A DNA stretch of 64,000 nt from NCBI GenBank assembly GCA_904066235.2, contig CAJFCV020000004.1, positions 12,214,001 to 12,278,000 of the forward strand. The letters are read 5' to 3'. The notes beneath the pieces were generated by a model, which was not told where the DNA came from, made no database searches, and worked only from the letters and a program-made list of their open reading frames with translations. Shown here piece by piece: positions 12,661-25,674 of the stretch. The stretch comes from Bursaphelenchus xylophilus (lineage: Eukaryota; Nematoda; Chromadorea; Rhabditida; Aphelenchoididae). Numbering within the stretch: position 1 is the stretch's first letter; each line of letters opens with the position of its first letter. The position numbers were made by a program, and so were the translations under genes.

Positions 12661-13101
12661 AGGGGAAGTAGCTGAAGTGCGGCGCATAGATTTGGATGAA
12701 ACTTGGCCCAAATTTGCAAAAATTTTCTAAGGCATATGTGAGAATTATAGCTCGCGCTTTGCAGAAACAACCGAGACTTTTAGGTCAAAAGTTGGCCAAA
12801 ATAATCCTTGTGTTTTGCAATTTTGGCATGAAAAGTTTCAAGCCTGTTTCTACCGTAGAGTGTAATTTTTCTACAAAAAATAAATTCTTCAGCGCGAAAC
12901 TAGCAAACGTATGTCCAAAAAGCGTTTTTCACAATGAACGCTCTCCACATTTCGCCTACTCTCTCGGCCGAAAACACCGTTGGATATCCCGGTTGCCCTT
13001 GGAAATTGCAAGCAAAAACGTTTAGTGATTGATATGTGTGCTATGCCGGAAATGTGTGCAAAACCTAAAGAATGCCTGAGCGTCGCTTTGGAGTACTCCC
13101 C
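12661..13101 (+). mobile_element. Family A repeat, full-length copy
   Basis: About 441 bases in the same orientation as the copy 530 bases upstream. It starts AGGGGAAGTAGCTGAAGTGC and ends GCGTCGCTTTGGAGTACTCC. The middle contains TTTGCAGAAACAACCGAGAC, TCTACCGTAGAGTGTAATTT and TACTCTCTCGGCCG. This and the previous copy are the best templates for a family consensus. Confidence 0.87.
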
Positions 13102-16100
13102 AGTCAATTTCGACTCCCTTTACAGCCTTGTTTGCCCATTGGTATTCGAAAATACCTCTCTATTCGTAGCCCTAATTCATTTTACGACCCAAACCTTCCC
13201 CTGCATTTATTAATACCTCATCAAATCTCCCTGCATTGTCGCTGTTTGTTTTGTGCGCCAAAACAATTTAATAGTCGCCGTTTACTTCGCTCTCGGGGCG
13301 TTTCTTTTCTATTCCTTTCCTCCGCGAACATCCACAAATCAATGTAAGGTCAGCGGAGTTCCGAGGGTCTGCAAATCGCGTTAAGCTCTGCCGTTTGTTT
13401 TCCCATTCCGTGGAATGGGGAAACGCCAATGGGGCCCTTCGATGAGGGGGTGAGCGTATCGATAAGTATGCCGGGCGTACGTGAGCGGAAATGTGTTTAT
13501 TTTCTGCGAACAATAACTCCTTTTCCTCCGCTCTTCAGACGCGTCCAACGACGGCGAAAAGATCGTAGGATGAGGAAGCCAAAACCCCCTCGAATGTTGA
13601 AAAATTCGGCTAGCTTGAACCCCCCGAAAACACCAACTGTCTGTTGTCCATTTTATTGTCCAAACCCTTCGAAAAAACGGCAGCGCCGCTCCGCACCGGC
13701 GTTCCCATTCATTTCGGAGATCAGAGTGACGCACTTTAGCCGCCCGGTATCCAAACACCCGGGTCTTTTTTTCCGGGGCCGCCCTCCCCTCTCTGCTGCC
13801 CCGCTTTTCCCGCCGATACGCAGGGATTGCATGCCCTGCGGACATGGTCTCTTCAGGCCGTTCCGCACTTTCGGCCGCTTTTCGTTTTTCGCGTCTCTTT
13901 TGATCGCCGGTTCCGGACGGGCTCTAATAACTCTGCGGGCCTGTCGCGGGAAACGGAAAAACAATTTTTCCCCACCCCTGGTTGTTGATATCAGTCGGTC
14001 AGTGGACCGAGAAAAGAGAGGGGATGAAGAAGGGGGGAAGAGTTCTTTTTTTCTCCATTTCGGGGTCGTTAGGAGTTTGTGGTTGGAATTGCGCGTCAAA
14101 GCAAGTGTTGTTTGATGCATAATCGACGAAATTTTGTCGATTCCGGCAAGACACATGGACAATGCGCGGATTCGGAGGCGTTTCCTCGTCTACGACGCTT
14201 ATTTTTCGACTTCCTTTTGAACAGAGGGAAAAATGCACTTATCTTATCGTGATTTCAAGTCTATCTGGTAGCAATAAACCCTCTCAAGACGAGATTTTTT
14301 CATTGTTTATGGCCTATACTATCTTACGAAACTGTCATGTCTCCATTTACGTGTCCGCTGATTGCGTATTCGAGCACTTCGGGCCGGTTCTCGCTAGGAT
14401 TTGCATCGGAAAAAAACAACAGGTGATTGTGGTGAGAGCGTTGGTCGATGAGTGAATCGGTAATTCGCCTCGGAATGCCGGTTTCTCCCCATCACCAATG
14501 CAACATGGCTTGCATATTTATGTGTGCTTGGTGTTGGGTTGCTTAAGCAAGTCGTCACTTGATATAGCAAAAACTTCGGCGATTTCGACACGTTTCACGC
14601 GGATTTTCACCTTTTCCGGGAGAATTTGGGCAAATTAACGCGAATTTACGAATAACCCTTTCTGTTTCTCTCAAGGGAGTTATTAAACTTCATTACGTGC
14701 ATCCAGCCTCCAATTTAACCCTGTAGAATGTCGCCTACACTTTTTACAAACCGTAAATGTCACGTATTAAAGCCGAATGTTTGATTACTCCCTTGGAATT
14801 TGAAAAATGTTGCAAAGATGACATGTTTATCAATATTTCTAAATGTTTTCCCCGATTTTTAACATTTTTGTACACAAATTTTTCATTTCTCGGAATCTCC
14901 GAGTTTTATAATATTAATTGCGTTGTTTTTATGAGACTAATTGTAATGTTGGAGCCTCCCCACCAATTTGTTTTGTTTTTTATCTCTTTCCCCGGTGATT
15001 TAGAATTCCCAAAGACTGCTTGTTTTTTCTTCAATTTTCGACCCTCCAAACACCTTTTGTACCATTTCTTATGCAGCAATTGTGGTTATTCGCCCGTAGA
15101 CGAACCCTGTAAAACCTAGCAGACAAGTGACGAAAAACTCTGCCTTTTGTTTTATATCGTCATTTCGGTATATTGAGGTAATTTAGTCAGTCTAAAAATA
15201 AGATTAGAAAGGCTTGACGCACTCTTACTGCTCCTCAAAAAGTTGTCTGGCCAATCTGGAGCACCTTTAAGGGTAAGATACAAAATAAGGTTCATTTTTT
15301 CCAAAAGCAGCTCGTCTATATGACACTCACTCTTCCGGCGTGGATTACAGAGCCCACAAGCCCCACGTAGAATGGTCGATTGCGGCCTCCATCGACAGTT
15401 TTTTGTTTATTTGAAGTCCTTGGGAATTTGAAGAAAAAAGCCGAAATTTGACACCATTTCTTCAGCGCACTCCCTTTCCCAGTGGGCTGACATGAACATT
15501 GTCGATGGCAGCGAATTTATCATCCACAACCTGCGAACGTTGTGGAGACGTTTGCGGCGGGTCCTGGAGATGCGGGGCGCGCCCGCGGAAAGACCCTTTT
15601 TCCGAGTTTTTTTTTTTTTTTTGGTGCTCCATCTGCTTGGAGGAGAGTGCCGCACTTTTCCAGCACGCAAATGTAGTTGTACTGGCGGATGGGAGGGGAA
15701 GGAGGAGAAGCCGAGCGCAATGGGCGAATGTGCTGTGCTAGAATTTTCGGGGCCCGGGGACGCGACAAGAGGGAGGGAAAACCGAAAAAGTCCCCGCTCG
15801 GCGAAAAAACCCGAAAAAAAGCGGGGGGAACGGCATGCCAACACCCTTTCGCCTGAGGGAGGGGGACAACGGCCGCGTCCGGGCCGCTGCGTCGGGATGG
15901 GGGCGATAAGGGGGACACTGCATTTCGCTCTCTTCTTCAACACCGGCCGGGCCCGTCGGCCGCCGTCGGTTGTCGAGGGGGGGCGGCCGAAGAAGCAAAG
16001 AAGAAAAAAAAACGATGGCATCTTCGTTGGGGGCTTGTTGGTCGTCGTGTGGCACGACTCTTTGTCCCGACCGCACCATCGACATCCGCCCGACATTGAC

Positions 16101-18041
16101 CCGCGGGGTCGTGCCGCACCGACGTCCCGAGGTGGTCGATGGGGGCGCGGGAGTTCGCAGAAAAGAGTCTTGCAAAATCCAAGGCGGCCCCCGAGGCCGG
16201 GCTGGGTTCGTGACCGGCTCTTCCAGCAATGCGCCCCCAAGATTCTCCCGGATTTTTTGCCAGCGGTTTTTCGGCCCAAGTGCGGCGCGTTGGAAACGCA
16301 TCCGTCGAAAGGACAGCGATGCCGGAGGAGAGGAAGACCCACGGAATCTAGCGCAGCATTCCTCCCAAGGAACATCGTCCTCTTTTTCGTACTGCAAGGG
16401 GGTTTTTTGAGGGTTTCGATCAAAAAAAAGATGGCTTTTTGATGGGTTCCAATGCTTACTAATTCGACGATTTTTGAGGTTTAATTTGTGATACTGGTCG
16501 TTTTGAAACATTGCTTCCTGGATGTCACGTGAATTCCACGGGAGCATCAGTTTCCCCCCGAAAACGATGAAATATGGCGGAGCTTCGTCTTTGTGCTATT
16601 TATCACGCCATATTATCGTATTTTTCGAAAGTATTCGTAATTAATTTGACATGGCCACAAATTTATTCAAATGTTCCGCTCCAGGCATACTAATGTTGCA
16701 AATTCCTACGTGCCTTTTCAAGTTTTTCATTGTTTTTGCGCCGTAATTTGGCCTGTATTTTCCAGTCTCATGCCCACGGATGAGGCAATTGTATTCGAAA
16801 ACAAAGCCAGCGATCCGATTATTTCCCCTCATTTACTCGTTTTTATAATTGTGTACTGCAAAACCGAGGCACCGGCGGTAAATAATTTGTCACTTTTTCA
16901 TCGAGTTCTGGCCAAATTATTCTTATTTCCTTGGCGAAAAAATCGAACCAAAGCCTTGGCCAAAACGCCCCATAATCTCCCCGCGAAGATCTCGGGATTA
17001 TTTTACAAACACCCTAAGGCGATTCCATGTCTCAACTGCTTGCTGTTTCGTATAAATTGCTATCTATGCGTCTCCGTTGTGCGATCCTCTTCCCCGCCAT
17101 GATTCACGTCCGGGAATTTTATACGAAACGGACGTAAATAAATGAATATTACAACGTGCATTACTCATCGGCCCCTCAATTATTCCGCGTGAAAATTTTT
17201 TGGCGCCAGCTCGCTGAGAGCTTTTGTCTTCGCGAGCGCGAATGCCTTCAAATATGGAGCCGAACCTAAACTCATTTAATTATGGGGTTGCAGGAAAAGC
17301 GGGAAAGCTCCTTTTTTGGACCGAAATAGTGCCGTTTTTGTTTATGTTGACGTCGGTGCGGCCGTCATTCCGAAATGTTGACGGTTTCATTCTTGAAGGG
17401 CAGCAAAAGTCGTGCTTTTTTTCAACACCTTTTCAAATATGGGTACTTGCGTCCATAGTATGTATTTTACAATAGCCTCTTCTGCGGTTTGGAAAATAAT
17501 TCTTTAAAATCCGGATTTACATCGCTTCAATGTGTAGTGTAATGTAGCGGCGTCTTATCTATCTCCAATGTAGAACCATCTTACAACGCGCCTATGACAT
17601 GTTGAGATTAATTTCCCGTCACATCATCACCAGAATTAGGAATTATCCACTCACTGTCCGAAAAAAAACGTCTCGCGAGCGTGAAAACCCCGTTATTGCC
17701 ATGAATAAGGATTGTGCGTGTGTTCCACATTGGCATGTCGGGGACGCCGCTTCTCTTTATTACATTCCCATAATTCAACGTTCGCCGCTTTCAGGGCTGG
17801 TCGGAATAAACCTAACTACAATCAAGGAAAGTAGTTTGAGTAGTTCAATTTTTCCCTCCCTTTCCTCTCTCCTTTCTCGACTTAATCGACCTTCCACCCT
17901 CTCACCCCGCCCGCCTTCCACGCAAGCCCCGCCGGTAGCAGCACATTCTGGGCCCACGACGACCACCGCCACCGCCGCCACCACTACGAGCGAACACACC
18001 CTGCCGAACACACGCACGCAGAGCGCCCAAGGTTCGGCACG
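13102..18041. other. Gene-poor stretch immediately upstream of the Ca2+-ATPase
   Basis: No supported coding exon. GC-rich blocks near 13380-14110 and 15480-16440 stay open in several frames on both strands, which is expected from composition. The last 250 bases before the ATPase ATG are rich in C and ACC/GCC triplets and are best read as its 5' UTR; TTTCAG at 17789-17794 could be a trans-splice or intron acceptor for it. Confidence 0.5.
15480..16440. other. GC-rich island with overlapping open frames on both strands
   Basis: The block is clearly richer in G and C than its flanks and contains homopolymer runs (a run of T near 15608 and of A near 16005). Open frames of 316 codons (+), 338 codons (-) and 269 codons (-) overlap almost completely. 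Their products are Arg/Pro/Ser-rich with no domain I recognise. I read it as non-coding, possibly regulatory. Confidence 0.4.
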
Positions 18042-21000
18042 ATGAGCTACGGGGTCTCGTTGGAGGACCTGCGCTCCTTGATGGAGTGCCGGGGCGCCGA
18101 GGGCAAGGAGCGCATCGACGCCGAGTACGAAGGCTTCGATGGCCTGTGCAAGCGCCTAAAAACCGACCCCCTCAACGGGTTGCCGAACACGACGGAGGAG
18201 TTGGAGAGGCGACGCGCCGTCTTCGGCGCCAATGAAATCCCACCCCATCCGCCCAAGGGCTTCTTCACGTTGGTGTGGGAGGCCCTGCAAGATGTGACGT
18301 TAATCATCCTACTGGTCAGTGCGGTCATTTCCCTCGCCCTCTCGTTTTATCGACCGCCCGAGAATCCAGGAGGTAAGCGAATGCTCCTTTGGCTTTCATT
18401 TTCAATTTGAGGTATACGAACCCTTACAAAACCACTTTCACAGACAATGAAGAGATAATATTTTGATTTTCAGTCGCAGTAGACGAATCAGAGCACGACG
18501 CCGGATGGATCGAAGGTGTCGCCATTCTGATTTCAGTAGTTGTTGTTGTTTTGGTGACGGCATTGAACGATTACACAAAGGAAAAACAATTTCGTGGCCT
18601 TCAGGCCAAAATCGAGACCGAACACAAGTTCTCGGTGATCCGAGGCGGGGTTTCGATGCAGATCGTTGTCAACGAATTGGTCGTTGGTGACATCGCTCAA
18701 ATCAAATATGGTAGGTTGACTTCATAACGTCGCTCAAGAAATAACTCAATTTAAGATAAATCATCTTTTCGTATCCAACTTATCTCAATTTTTTAGGTGA
18801 TCTCCTGCCCGCTGACGGTGTTCTAATTCAAGCAAATGACTTGAAAATCGACGAATCCTCACTTACCGGCGAATCCGACCTGATCCGAAAGTCCCCCGAC
18901 CATGATCCGATGCTCTTGTCGGGCACTCATGTCATGGAGGGCAGCGGCAAGATGCTGATCACCGCCGTCGGAGTGAACTCGCAGACCGGCATCATCATGA
19001 CCTTGCTGGGAGCGGCCAAGACCGTCGCCGAAGAGGAGCGGAAGCAGCAGAAGCGCGAAGGTTTGTTTGCGTCTCTATGGCTCGTCGTTACTTTGTCGCT
19101 CTATCTTGTGTTCGGTTCTGTTGCTGGATATCTGTACTATTCGACTTTCAGACTGGATATGCTTAGCGAGCCGGAAGCGCGGCCGATTTCCGGCTGCGTA
19201 CGCGATATCTTCGAATATCGCCGGTTGCAGATTTCATGCCTCATTTTTTCGCGCAATGCCGTCAATGCAAGCCGCATTGTCGGCGTTCGCATTTCAAAAT
19301 CTATCCGTTTTCACGGCGTATTTCCAAAATCTTTCCGTTTTCTGAGTTGTGACGCTTAAATGGGCCCGGAGCGTGGATCCAAAAATTAAAATTTTTCTTC
19401 TTTTAGACCGACGAACTCGACGCAAAAGCAAAGCATCAGGTAGGCAAAAATACGACACGTATTTTTGGAACGTCTGTCTTGCATCATTTGTCATTTCCGC
19501 ACCGAGTTTGTTTCACATCTTAAACACACAGCCAACGAAATAACATTTTTTTCCTTCTCACCGGCAAATTTTCCTTCCAATTTCTGCTCAATACAAGGCC
19601 TAATTTGGCAGGCAAATTTAAGCCAAAGTCCTAATTTTTCGGGCATTTCTTGACTAACATTTTATGCGCGGTTTCGGAAGGGACGTCATGAGAACACCAC
19701 CAACTTCCCACGGAACAAATGGACGTTGTCGAACGACACAGAATCCAATTTAAGCACCTCTCTTTCCGTTTATAGTGCACCTCTTCCATTCACTATTAGT
19801 TCACAAATGTTTCCCTTCGAATAACCTGAGTTTACAGTGCGAATTCGACGCTCCATTCCGTACAATGCGAGTCTGGAAGGTAAGGGCTGAATCTGATTTC
19901 GGTTTTTGAGTGCCAGAGGGGATAGCAGTCTTAATAAGGCGCCATGGGCATACCCATTACTTTACGAACCGAAAGTCGAACCGAGGTGTTGTTAACCACC
20001 TTCTTTTCAACCTTTACTTACTCCCAACCGATTTTAACAACCTGCTAGCCTAACCTCAGCGGCTCTTCGGCCGATACCGCTTTGAAAACGCGAGTAACAA
20101 TACTGTTGTATACTCATCGTCTCGTAACATTTGGTTTGTGATGTCGTCAAGCTCAGTTCATAACGCTTTTCTCTTTTTTGCTTACCGCACGGTGTGAGGC
20201 TATAATATTGCGCGGCTTTGCACGTTCGAGGACTCAGAGCCATTTGCGGTCCAGGCTCCGAATATTACGCGCTTCTGTTTCACTCAACATCGTCGTCTTG
20301 CTCTTGAGGTCTCTCATTTGTCCAGAACAGAACCGGAACACAATGTCTAACATGAATCGAGAGTCTATTCTTGTCGCTTGGCTTCCGTGTCGTCAAATGT
20401 TGACGGCCAGAGCCACCGCTTTGTTGTGATTGGTCTCAAGCAAACGTTTCTTCAGGCGTCGAACCCCCGGCCATCACCTTAGACGATGGAACAAAGCAGG
20501 CGCTTCTCACCGAAGACCGTAAGTCATTTGGCCAAGAAAACGTTGTTTTACGACCGTGTTCGAAAGGGTTTTGGCTTAAGTTTTAGTGATTGTTATGCGT
20601 AGCTGAGTAGAGACTGTGCGTACTGTACACCGTGTTGTGGTTGAAAGCTGAATACATTTTAGTTTGGTAACAGCCGAAGAGAGCTATCGGGAGAGATATA
20701 GTTCGTAATTTCGGAACCCACAGCGCATCACTGATGCTGCAATTTTGCCACTCCCTAACTAAACAGTTATTTTCCGCATTTTTCGACGGTTTAACGCCAG
20801 GGGTGTTTTCCTTTCAATTTCGGTCCTTAAAGTTTTAAATTACTTTTAACATAGACAAGAATTTCCATGGATGAAAAGCTGCGTTCAAGTAGAAACCCAA
20901 TTTTTTAGACATCAAATTGGATGGTTACAACGGCGCCGCAGCTGGTGCAGCCCTTCCAAAGGGAGAAGAAGGCGAGCAAAAGAAGGAACGGTCCGTTCTT

Positions 21001-24000
21001 CAAGCCAAGCTCACCCGACTGGCCATTCAAATCGGATATGCTGGATCGTTCGTCGCTGCCTGCACAGTGCTCATCCTGATCATCCGATTCTGCATCTCCA
21101 ACTACGGAATCGACGGAAACGCCTTCTCATTGGCCGACTTCCAGTTCTTCATCAACTCGCTGATTATTGGTGTGACGGTGTTGGTCGTGGCCGTGCCTGA
21201 GGGTCTTCCTTTGGCCGTCACCTTGTCCTTGGCGTACTCCGTCAAAAAGGTTTGCATCTTACACGTTTTTTTGATTTTATTCTTAGGTAAAAAACGCCAT
21301 GAATAGCTGGAATACACTAGTTTTGATTATTAACTCTTTGTTTGTAGATGATGTTGGACAACAACTTGGTTCGCCACTTGGATGCCTGCGAAACCATGGG
21401 AAATGCGACAAGTATTTGTTCTGATAAGACTGGAACCCTCACCACCAACAGAATGGCTGTGGTTCAGTCATTCATCAACGATCATCACTACAAAGAGACT
21501 CCCAAATTCGAGAGCCTCAACCAGAAGACCCGCGATTTGATCGTAACTCTCATCTCGGTCAACTCCAGTTATTCCAGTCTTGTTATCCCATCGAAACAAC
21601 CCGGAGGACAAGCTGATCAACTTGGAAACAAGACTGAATGTGGTATGCTTGGCTTCGTTCTTAACCTAGGACAATCTTACCAAAAGATCCGTGATCAATA
21701 CCCTGAAGAGAAGATCTACAAGGTCTATACCTTCAACTCGGTCCGAAAAAGCATGTCGACTGTGTTGGAAAACAACGACGATCGCAAGGGCTTCAGAGTC
21801 TTCACCAAGGGAGCTTCCGAGATCATCCTGAAGAAGTGCAAATGGGTCCTTGGCAAAGATGGAGTCGTCCAGAAGTTCTCTGAGAAGGATCAAGAACGTC
21901 TTGTTCGGCAGGTCATTGAACCGATGGCTTCTGACGGCCTGCGTACTATCGGACTCGCCTACAAAGACTACAGGCCAGGAAATGCTCAAGCAGAAAACGA
22001 GATCAACTACTCCGGAGAGATCGACTGGGAAAACGAGGACGAGGTGATCAGCCAGCTCACTCTGTTGGCCATTGTTGGAATCCAAGATCCGGTCAGACCT
22101 GAAGTGCCGGAGGCTATTGCTCGCTGCCAGTCTGCGGGAATCACCGTCAGAATGGTTACTGGTGATAACATCAACACTGCTCGTGCCATTGCCACATCTT
22201 GTGGAATTCTCAGACCTGGAGAGGACTTTATTGCTCTAGAAGGAAAGGACTTCAACGCTAGGTAAGTAATCGCTATTATCCTTGTTTTTTCTAAAAAATC
22301 ATTGATAATCATTTTCTCTTCAGAATCCGCGACGAGAATGGGGAAGTCTCCCAAGCCAAATTGGATCAGATCTGGCCTAAACTTCGTGTCTTGGCTCGAG
22401 CTCAGCCCTCTGACAAATACGTTTTGGTCAAGGGTATCATTGACAGTAAAATCAGCGATAACCGGTAAGGTTTTACATTAAATTTTGAACACTCTAGGTA
22501 ATGCCATAACCTTCATAACGCGCAACTTTTCAGCGAAGTCGTAGCTGTAACTGGTGACGGTACAAACGACGGTCCCGCCTTGAAGAAGGCCGATGTTGGA
22601 TTTGCCATGGGTATTGCGGGTACGGACGTGGCCAAAGAAGCCTCGGATATTATTCTGACTGATGACAACTTTACCTCAATTGTCAAGGCCGTCATGTGGG
22701 GTCGGAATGTCTACGATTCCATTGCCAAATTCTTGCAATTCCAACTCACCGTCAACGTTGTCGCCGTGGTTGTGGCGTTCGTCGGAGCGTGTGCCATTCA
22801 AGACACTCCTTTGAAGGCTGTTCAAATGTTGTGGGTCAACTTGATCATGGACACACTGGCTTCGCTGGCGTTGGCAACAGAAATGCCAACCATGGACTTG
22901 TTGAACAGAAAGCCTTATGGTCGTACTAGCCCTCTGATTTCAAGAACCATGTCGAAGAACATCTTGGGTCATGCCATCTACCAGCTGGTCATTTTGTTCG
23001 TCCTCATCTTCGCTGGCGAGAAGTTCTTCGGCATTGATTCGGGACGTTGGGCGCCGCTTCACGCTCCACCATCTGAACACTTTACAATTGTCTTCAACAC
23101 TTTCGTCATGATGACACTGTTCAACGAGATCAACGCCAGAAAGATCCACGGAGAAAGGAACGTGTTCCGAGGGCTGTTCACCAACCCAATCTTCTACAGT
23201 ATCTGGGTGGTGACCATGATCACGCAAGTCATTATTGTTCAATATGGTGGCAGATGGTTCTCAACTGCTCCATTGAATCTTGAGCAGTGGCTGTGGTGTG
23301 TCGCCTTCGGCGTCGGTGGACTTTTGTGGGGACAGGTAAGTTCTTCTCCCCGCAGCAAATATTTGTTATCATTCAGCCGAAGAATCATTATTTGACGCGC
23401 TGAATTTCAGGTAGTCACCACCATCCCCACCAGTGGTCTGCCTCGAAGCTTCACCATTGGCTCCGGAGAAGTGGAATCCGCCGATGACATCTTCAACAAC
23501 GAATACGACGATGCAGAGACCCACGAAAAGCGATCTGGTCAGATCCTGTGGATCCGCGGTCTGACTCGACTCCAAACTCAGGTTGGTTTCTGTGGAAAAA
23601 TGGGGCCCTCTAGCTGAATGTGAGAGTCTCCTAGGTACTGAAAGAATCGGAATTCTTTTTCCGGACGAGAATACCTATTTCGTCACATCCGAAGACCATT
23701 CGCGGACATCGGTCCCGGTCTTTACACTCCTTCTAAACCAACTCCCGCAAATCTCCGAAAAATGAGTGCTGACCCTTGAAGCGAGTGCTGAAAAAGTTGC
23801 GTTGAATATCAGAGGAGATAAGGCACCAGTCACAGTAAAAAAGTATTCGTACGAAATTTGTGGAAAACCCCTAGCCACTTTAGACGAACCATGAACTTTG
23901 AACGAGAGTTTCTTGATTTTTATATATAAAGTGTACGAGTTTTTTATTATTATTTCATTTTATATTCGTATTTTCATTTTTTTACGATGATTTCTGCATA

Positions 24001-25674
24001 ATTTTTATTTTCAAATACTTCTTGGTTTAAGTCGATTGAGAGAAAAAAGAGTCAACCAAACCTCAGCCGCTGCGTAATCATGATGATATTGCTGTGTTCA
24101 TATATTCCTGAGTTCCGTGTGAAGATGTCGTACATTGTGAGAGTGATGTTGTAAGAGTATTTTTGAGAGTTCTTAAAGTGTTGAATTCTGCGCATCGTCT
24201 GAAGTTCGACCGAAAAAACCGCTAGAGAATCGAAAAACAGTACCCCAAACCCTCCTATAATCGAATAATAACTCAAACAGATACTGTAAATTATAAAGAA
24301 AAGCCCGTTACCGTTTATTCCGATCCTCCTAGAGAAGCACCAAACTCCTTTCACCGAAAATCCCTTTCTTTTCGCTAAAACTTGGCTAATTTTCAACCAT
24401 TTTCTTGTCACTTACCCCTATCTGCACCGAGCTTACGCTTCTGTACCCTTTGATGGCGTTTGTAATTTTATATTGTGTAACCATTTTCAACACCAGCCAC
24501 CACATGATTCGATGAACGTTGAAGCGGCATTCAGCTGGTAAAACATGCTTGCGTATTTTTCTTCTTGACCGTGCGCTTGGAAGTCGCTACAGCGAACACC
24601 AATAGTTTTTGGAGACTCGGTACCGACTTCCACGCCGTCGACTCGCTTTCGTAGTGGACTGAAATTTTCTGGTTGGTTTGGGTTTTTTTCATCTTCAAAG
24701 TTCATGGGCAGTCGCATGTGATTTTTATTTTTTTATATTTTTTTGATTTTTTCGATTATTTTTCGATTCTTTTTGAATATCGAGTGCCTTCTTTACGTCA
24801 CTCTGATCAATGTAATTTTTTCTTCCATTTGGCATTCAATAACTTTTGCTTTTTCCTTCCTGATTTCCCCTGCTGTTCGTGAAAGGGCATGCCTACTTTT
24901 TGGAGCCGATGTAAACCTTTTTCGTCCCGGCTTTTCTAGGCTAGACCACCGTTTCCTTCGGTTCACTAATCGGTGATTTTTTCCGTTTTCGGTTAAAACT
25001 CCGATTCGTTTTTGTTGTTGCCTCTGAATTTCGTCGAGCCGAACGGCCAACGGTATTTTCGGTGAAGGACTTTGGTGTTGAAGGGAGATAACCTCTAACT
25101 AAACCCCCCTTTTCTAACCCACGAATGCTCCGTAGATAATATAAAAGCAACCTGTAACAATTACTAATAAACGCGGCTGCAGTTGCGTGTGGTGAAAGCG
25201 TTCCGCTCAACCCTCGACGAGTTCGACGAGCGCCGCTCGACGGCCAGCTCGCAGTCGTTCCAGTCGATGCGAGGGCTCTCTCATCTGCATCGACTGTCCA
25301 ATGGGCCAAGCCATCTGCAAGACGGTCTTGTGGGGTTCAACCGACGAACGTCGAACATCTACATCCACACAGGTGCGCATAAGACCGTCTCCAAGGAGAA
25401 CTCGGCTCCTCATCGTCCAAACGGATCTACTCCGCGTGTTGAGAATAACACTTACACTGAAAATGGGCGTTACGGAGCTTGTCCTATAACCCAGCCTCCT
25501 ATGAGTCCGACAACAGCCACGCAAAACATGGTGGCGTACCTGCCCGCAGATAAAGTCGAGAAAATCCCGCTAGTTCAACAATGGACCCCATCCGGTGGGG
25601 CGCGAAGCAGCGTTAATCGACATATTGGCAAATCCATGTCATTGGACACACCCGTCTCGATCGCGCACGTATGA
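18042..25674 (+). CDS. Plasma-membrane Ca2+-transporting ATPase (PMCA), long-tail isoform
   Basis: A P2B-type ATPase that exports Ca2+ from the cytosol. Exons: 18042-18372, 18474-18710, 18797-19060, cassettes 19407-19439, 19838-19879, 20456-20518, then 20909-21249, 21348-22261, 22324-22464, 22534-23335, 23411-23581, 25183-25674. All phases agree, giving 1,276 residues with every cassette. Visible motifs: helices M1 (near 87-105) and M2 (115-135); TGES of the actuator domain at 213-216; PEGLP of M4 at 420-424; CSDKTGT with the phosphorylated Asp near 463; nucleotide-site KGASE near 591; [11 protein letters not shown] near 795-805; M5-M10 in exon 22534-23335. The shared tail [15 protein letters not shown] leads into a calmodulin-binding segment [14 protein letters not shown]. 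In nematodes these pumps are the mca genes; I cannot say which one. Confidence 0.96.
19407..20518 (+). other. Three small in-frame cassette exons of the PMCA gene
   Basis: Candidates 19407-19439 (33 nt, [11 protein letters not shown]), 19838-19879 (42 nt, [13 protein letters not shown]) and 20456-20518 (63 nt, [20 protein letters not shown]). Each has AG before and GT after, each is a multiple of three, and each enters and leaves in phase 1, matching the constitutive exons at 19060 and 20909. They fall between the actuator domain and M3, where PMCA genes have splice site A near the phospholipid-sensitive region. The first two are strongly basic, the third acidic. Inclusion is inferred, not shown. 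Confidence 0.7.
23582..25182. other. Long PMCA intron before the first alternative tail
   Basis: 1.6 kb between the last shared exon and the long-tail exon. Its start is open for only a few codons if retained (stop TGA at 23614-23616). It contains the minus-strand open frames described separately, and a T-rich stretch near 24719-24780. No transposon family of this window was found in it. Confidence 0.6.
24052..24717 (-). CDS. Possible gene nested in a PMCA intron, unrecognised
   Basis: Two minus-strand open frames, 24717-24487 (starting [11 protein letters not shown] and containing [19 protein letters not shown]) and 24411-24052 (with a hydrophobic stretch [20 protein letters not shown] and ending near [17 protein letters not shown]). 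Their composition is more protein-like than other non-genic frames here. One possible join uses a weak donor GTGTTG after GGCTG and the acceptor AAAATTAG; it keeps the frame. I recognise no domain and could not find a convincing first or last exon. It may equally be chance. Confidence 0.22.

Noticed and set aside
13429..14162. 228-codon plus and 169-codon minus open frames
   Set aside because: Same situation: overlapping, basic and proline-rich, and no exon signals.
15407..16547. Overlapping open frames of 338, 316 and 269 codons on both strands
   Set aside because: They occupy the same GC-rich block in several frames, are Arg/Pro/Ser-rich with no domain, and lack splice or start context. 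GC content alone lowers stop frequency enough to explain them.
17599..18045. 148-codon Thr/Pro-rich frame running into the ATPase start
   Set aside because: It ends at a TGA overlapping the ATPase ATG in another frame, and its Thr/Ala repeats come from ACC/GCC-rich UTR sequence. No support as a protein or as an N-terminal extension.
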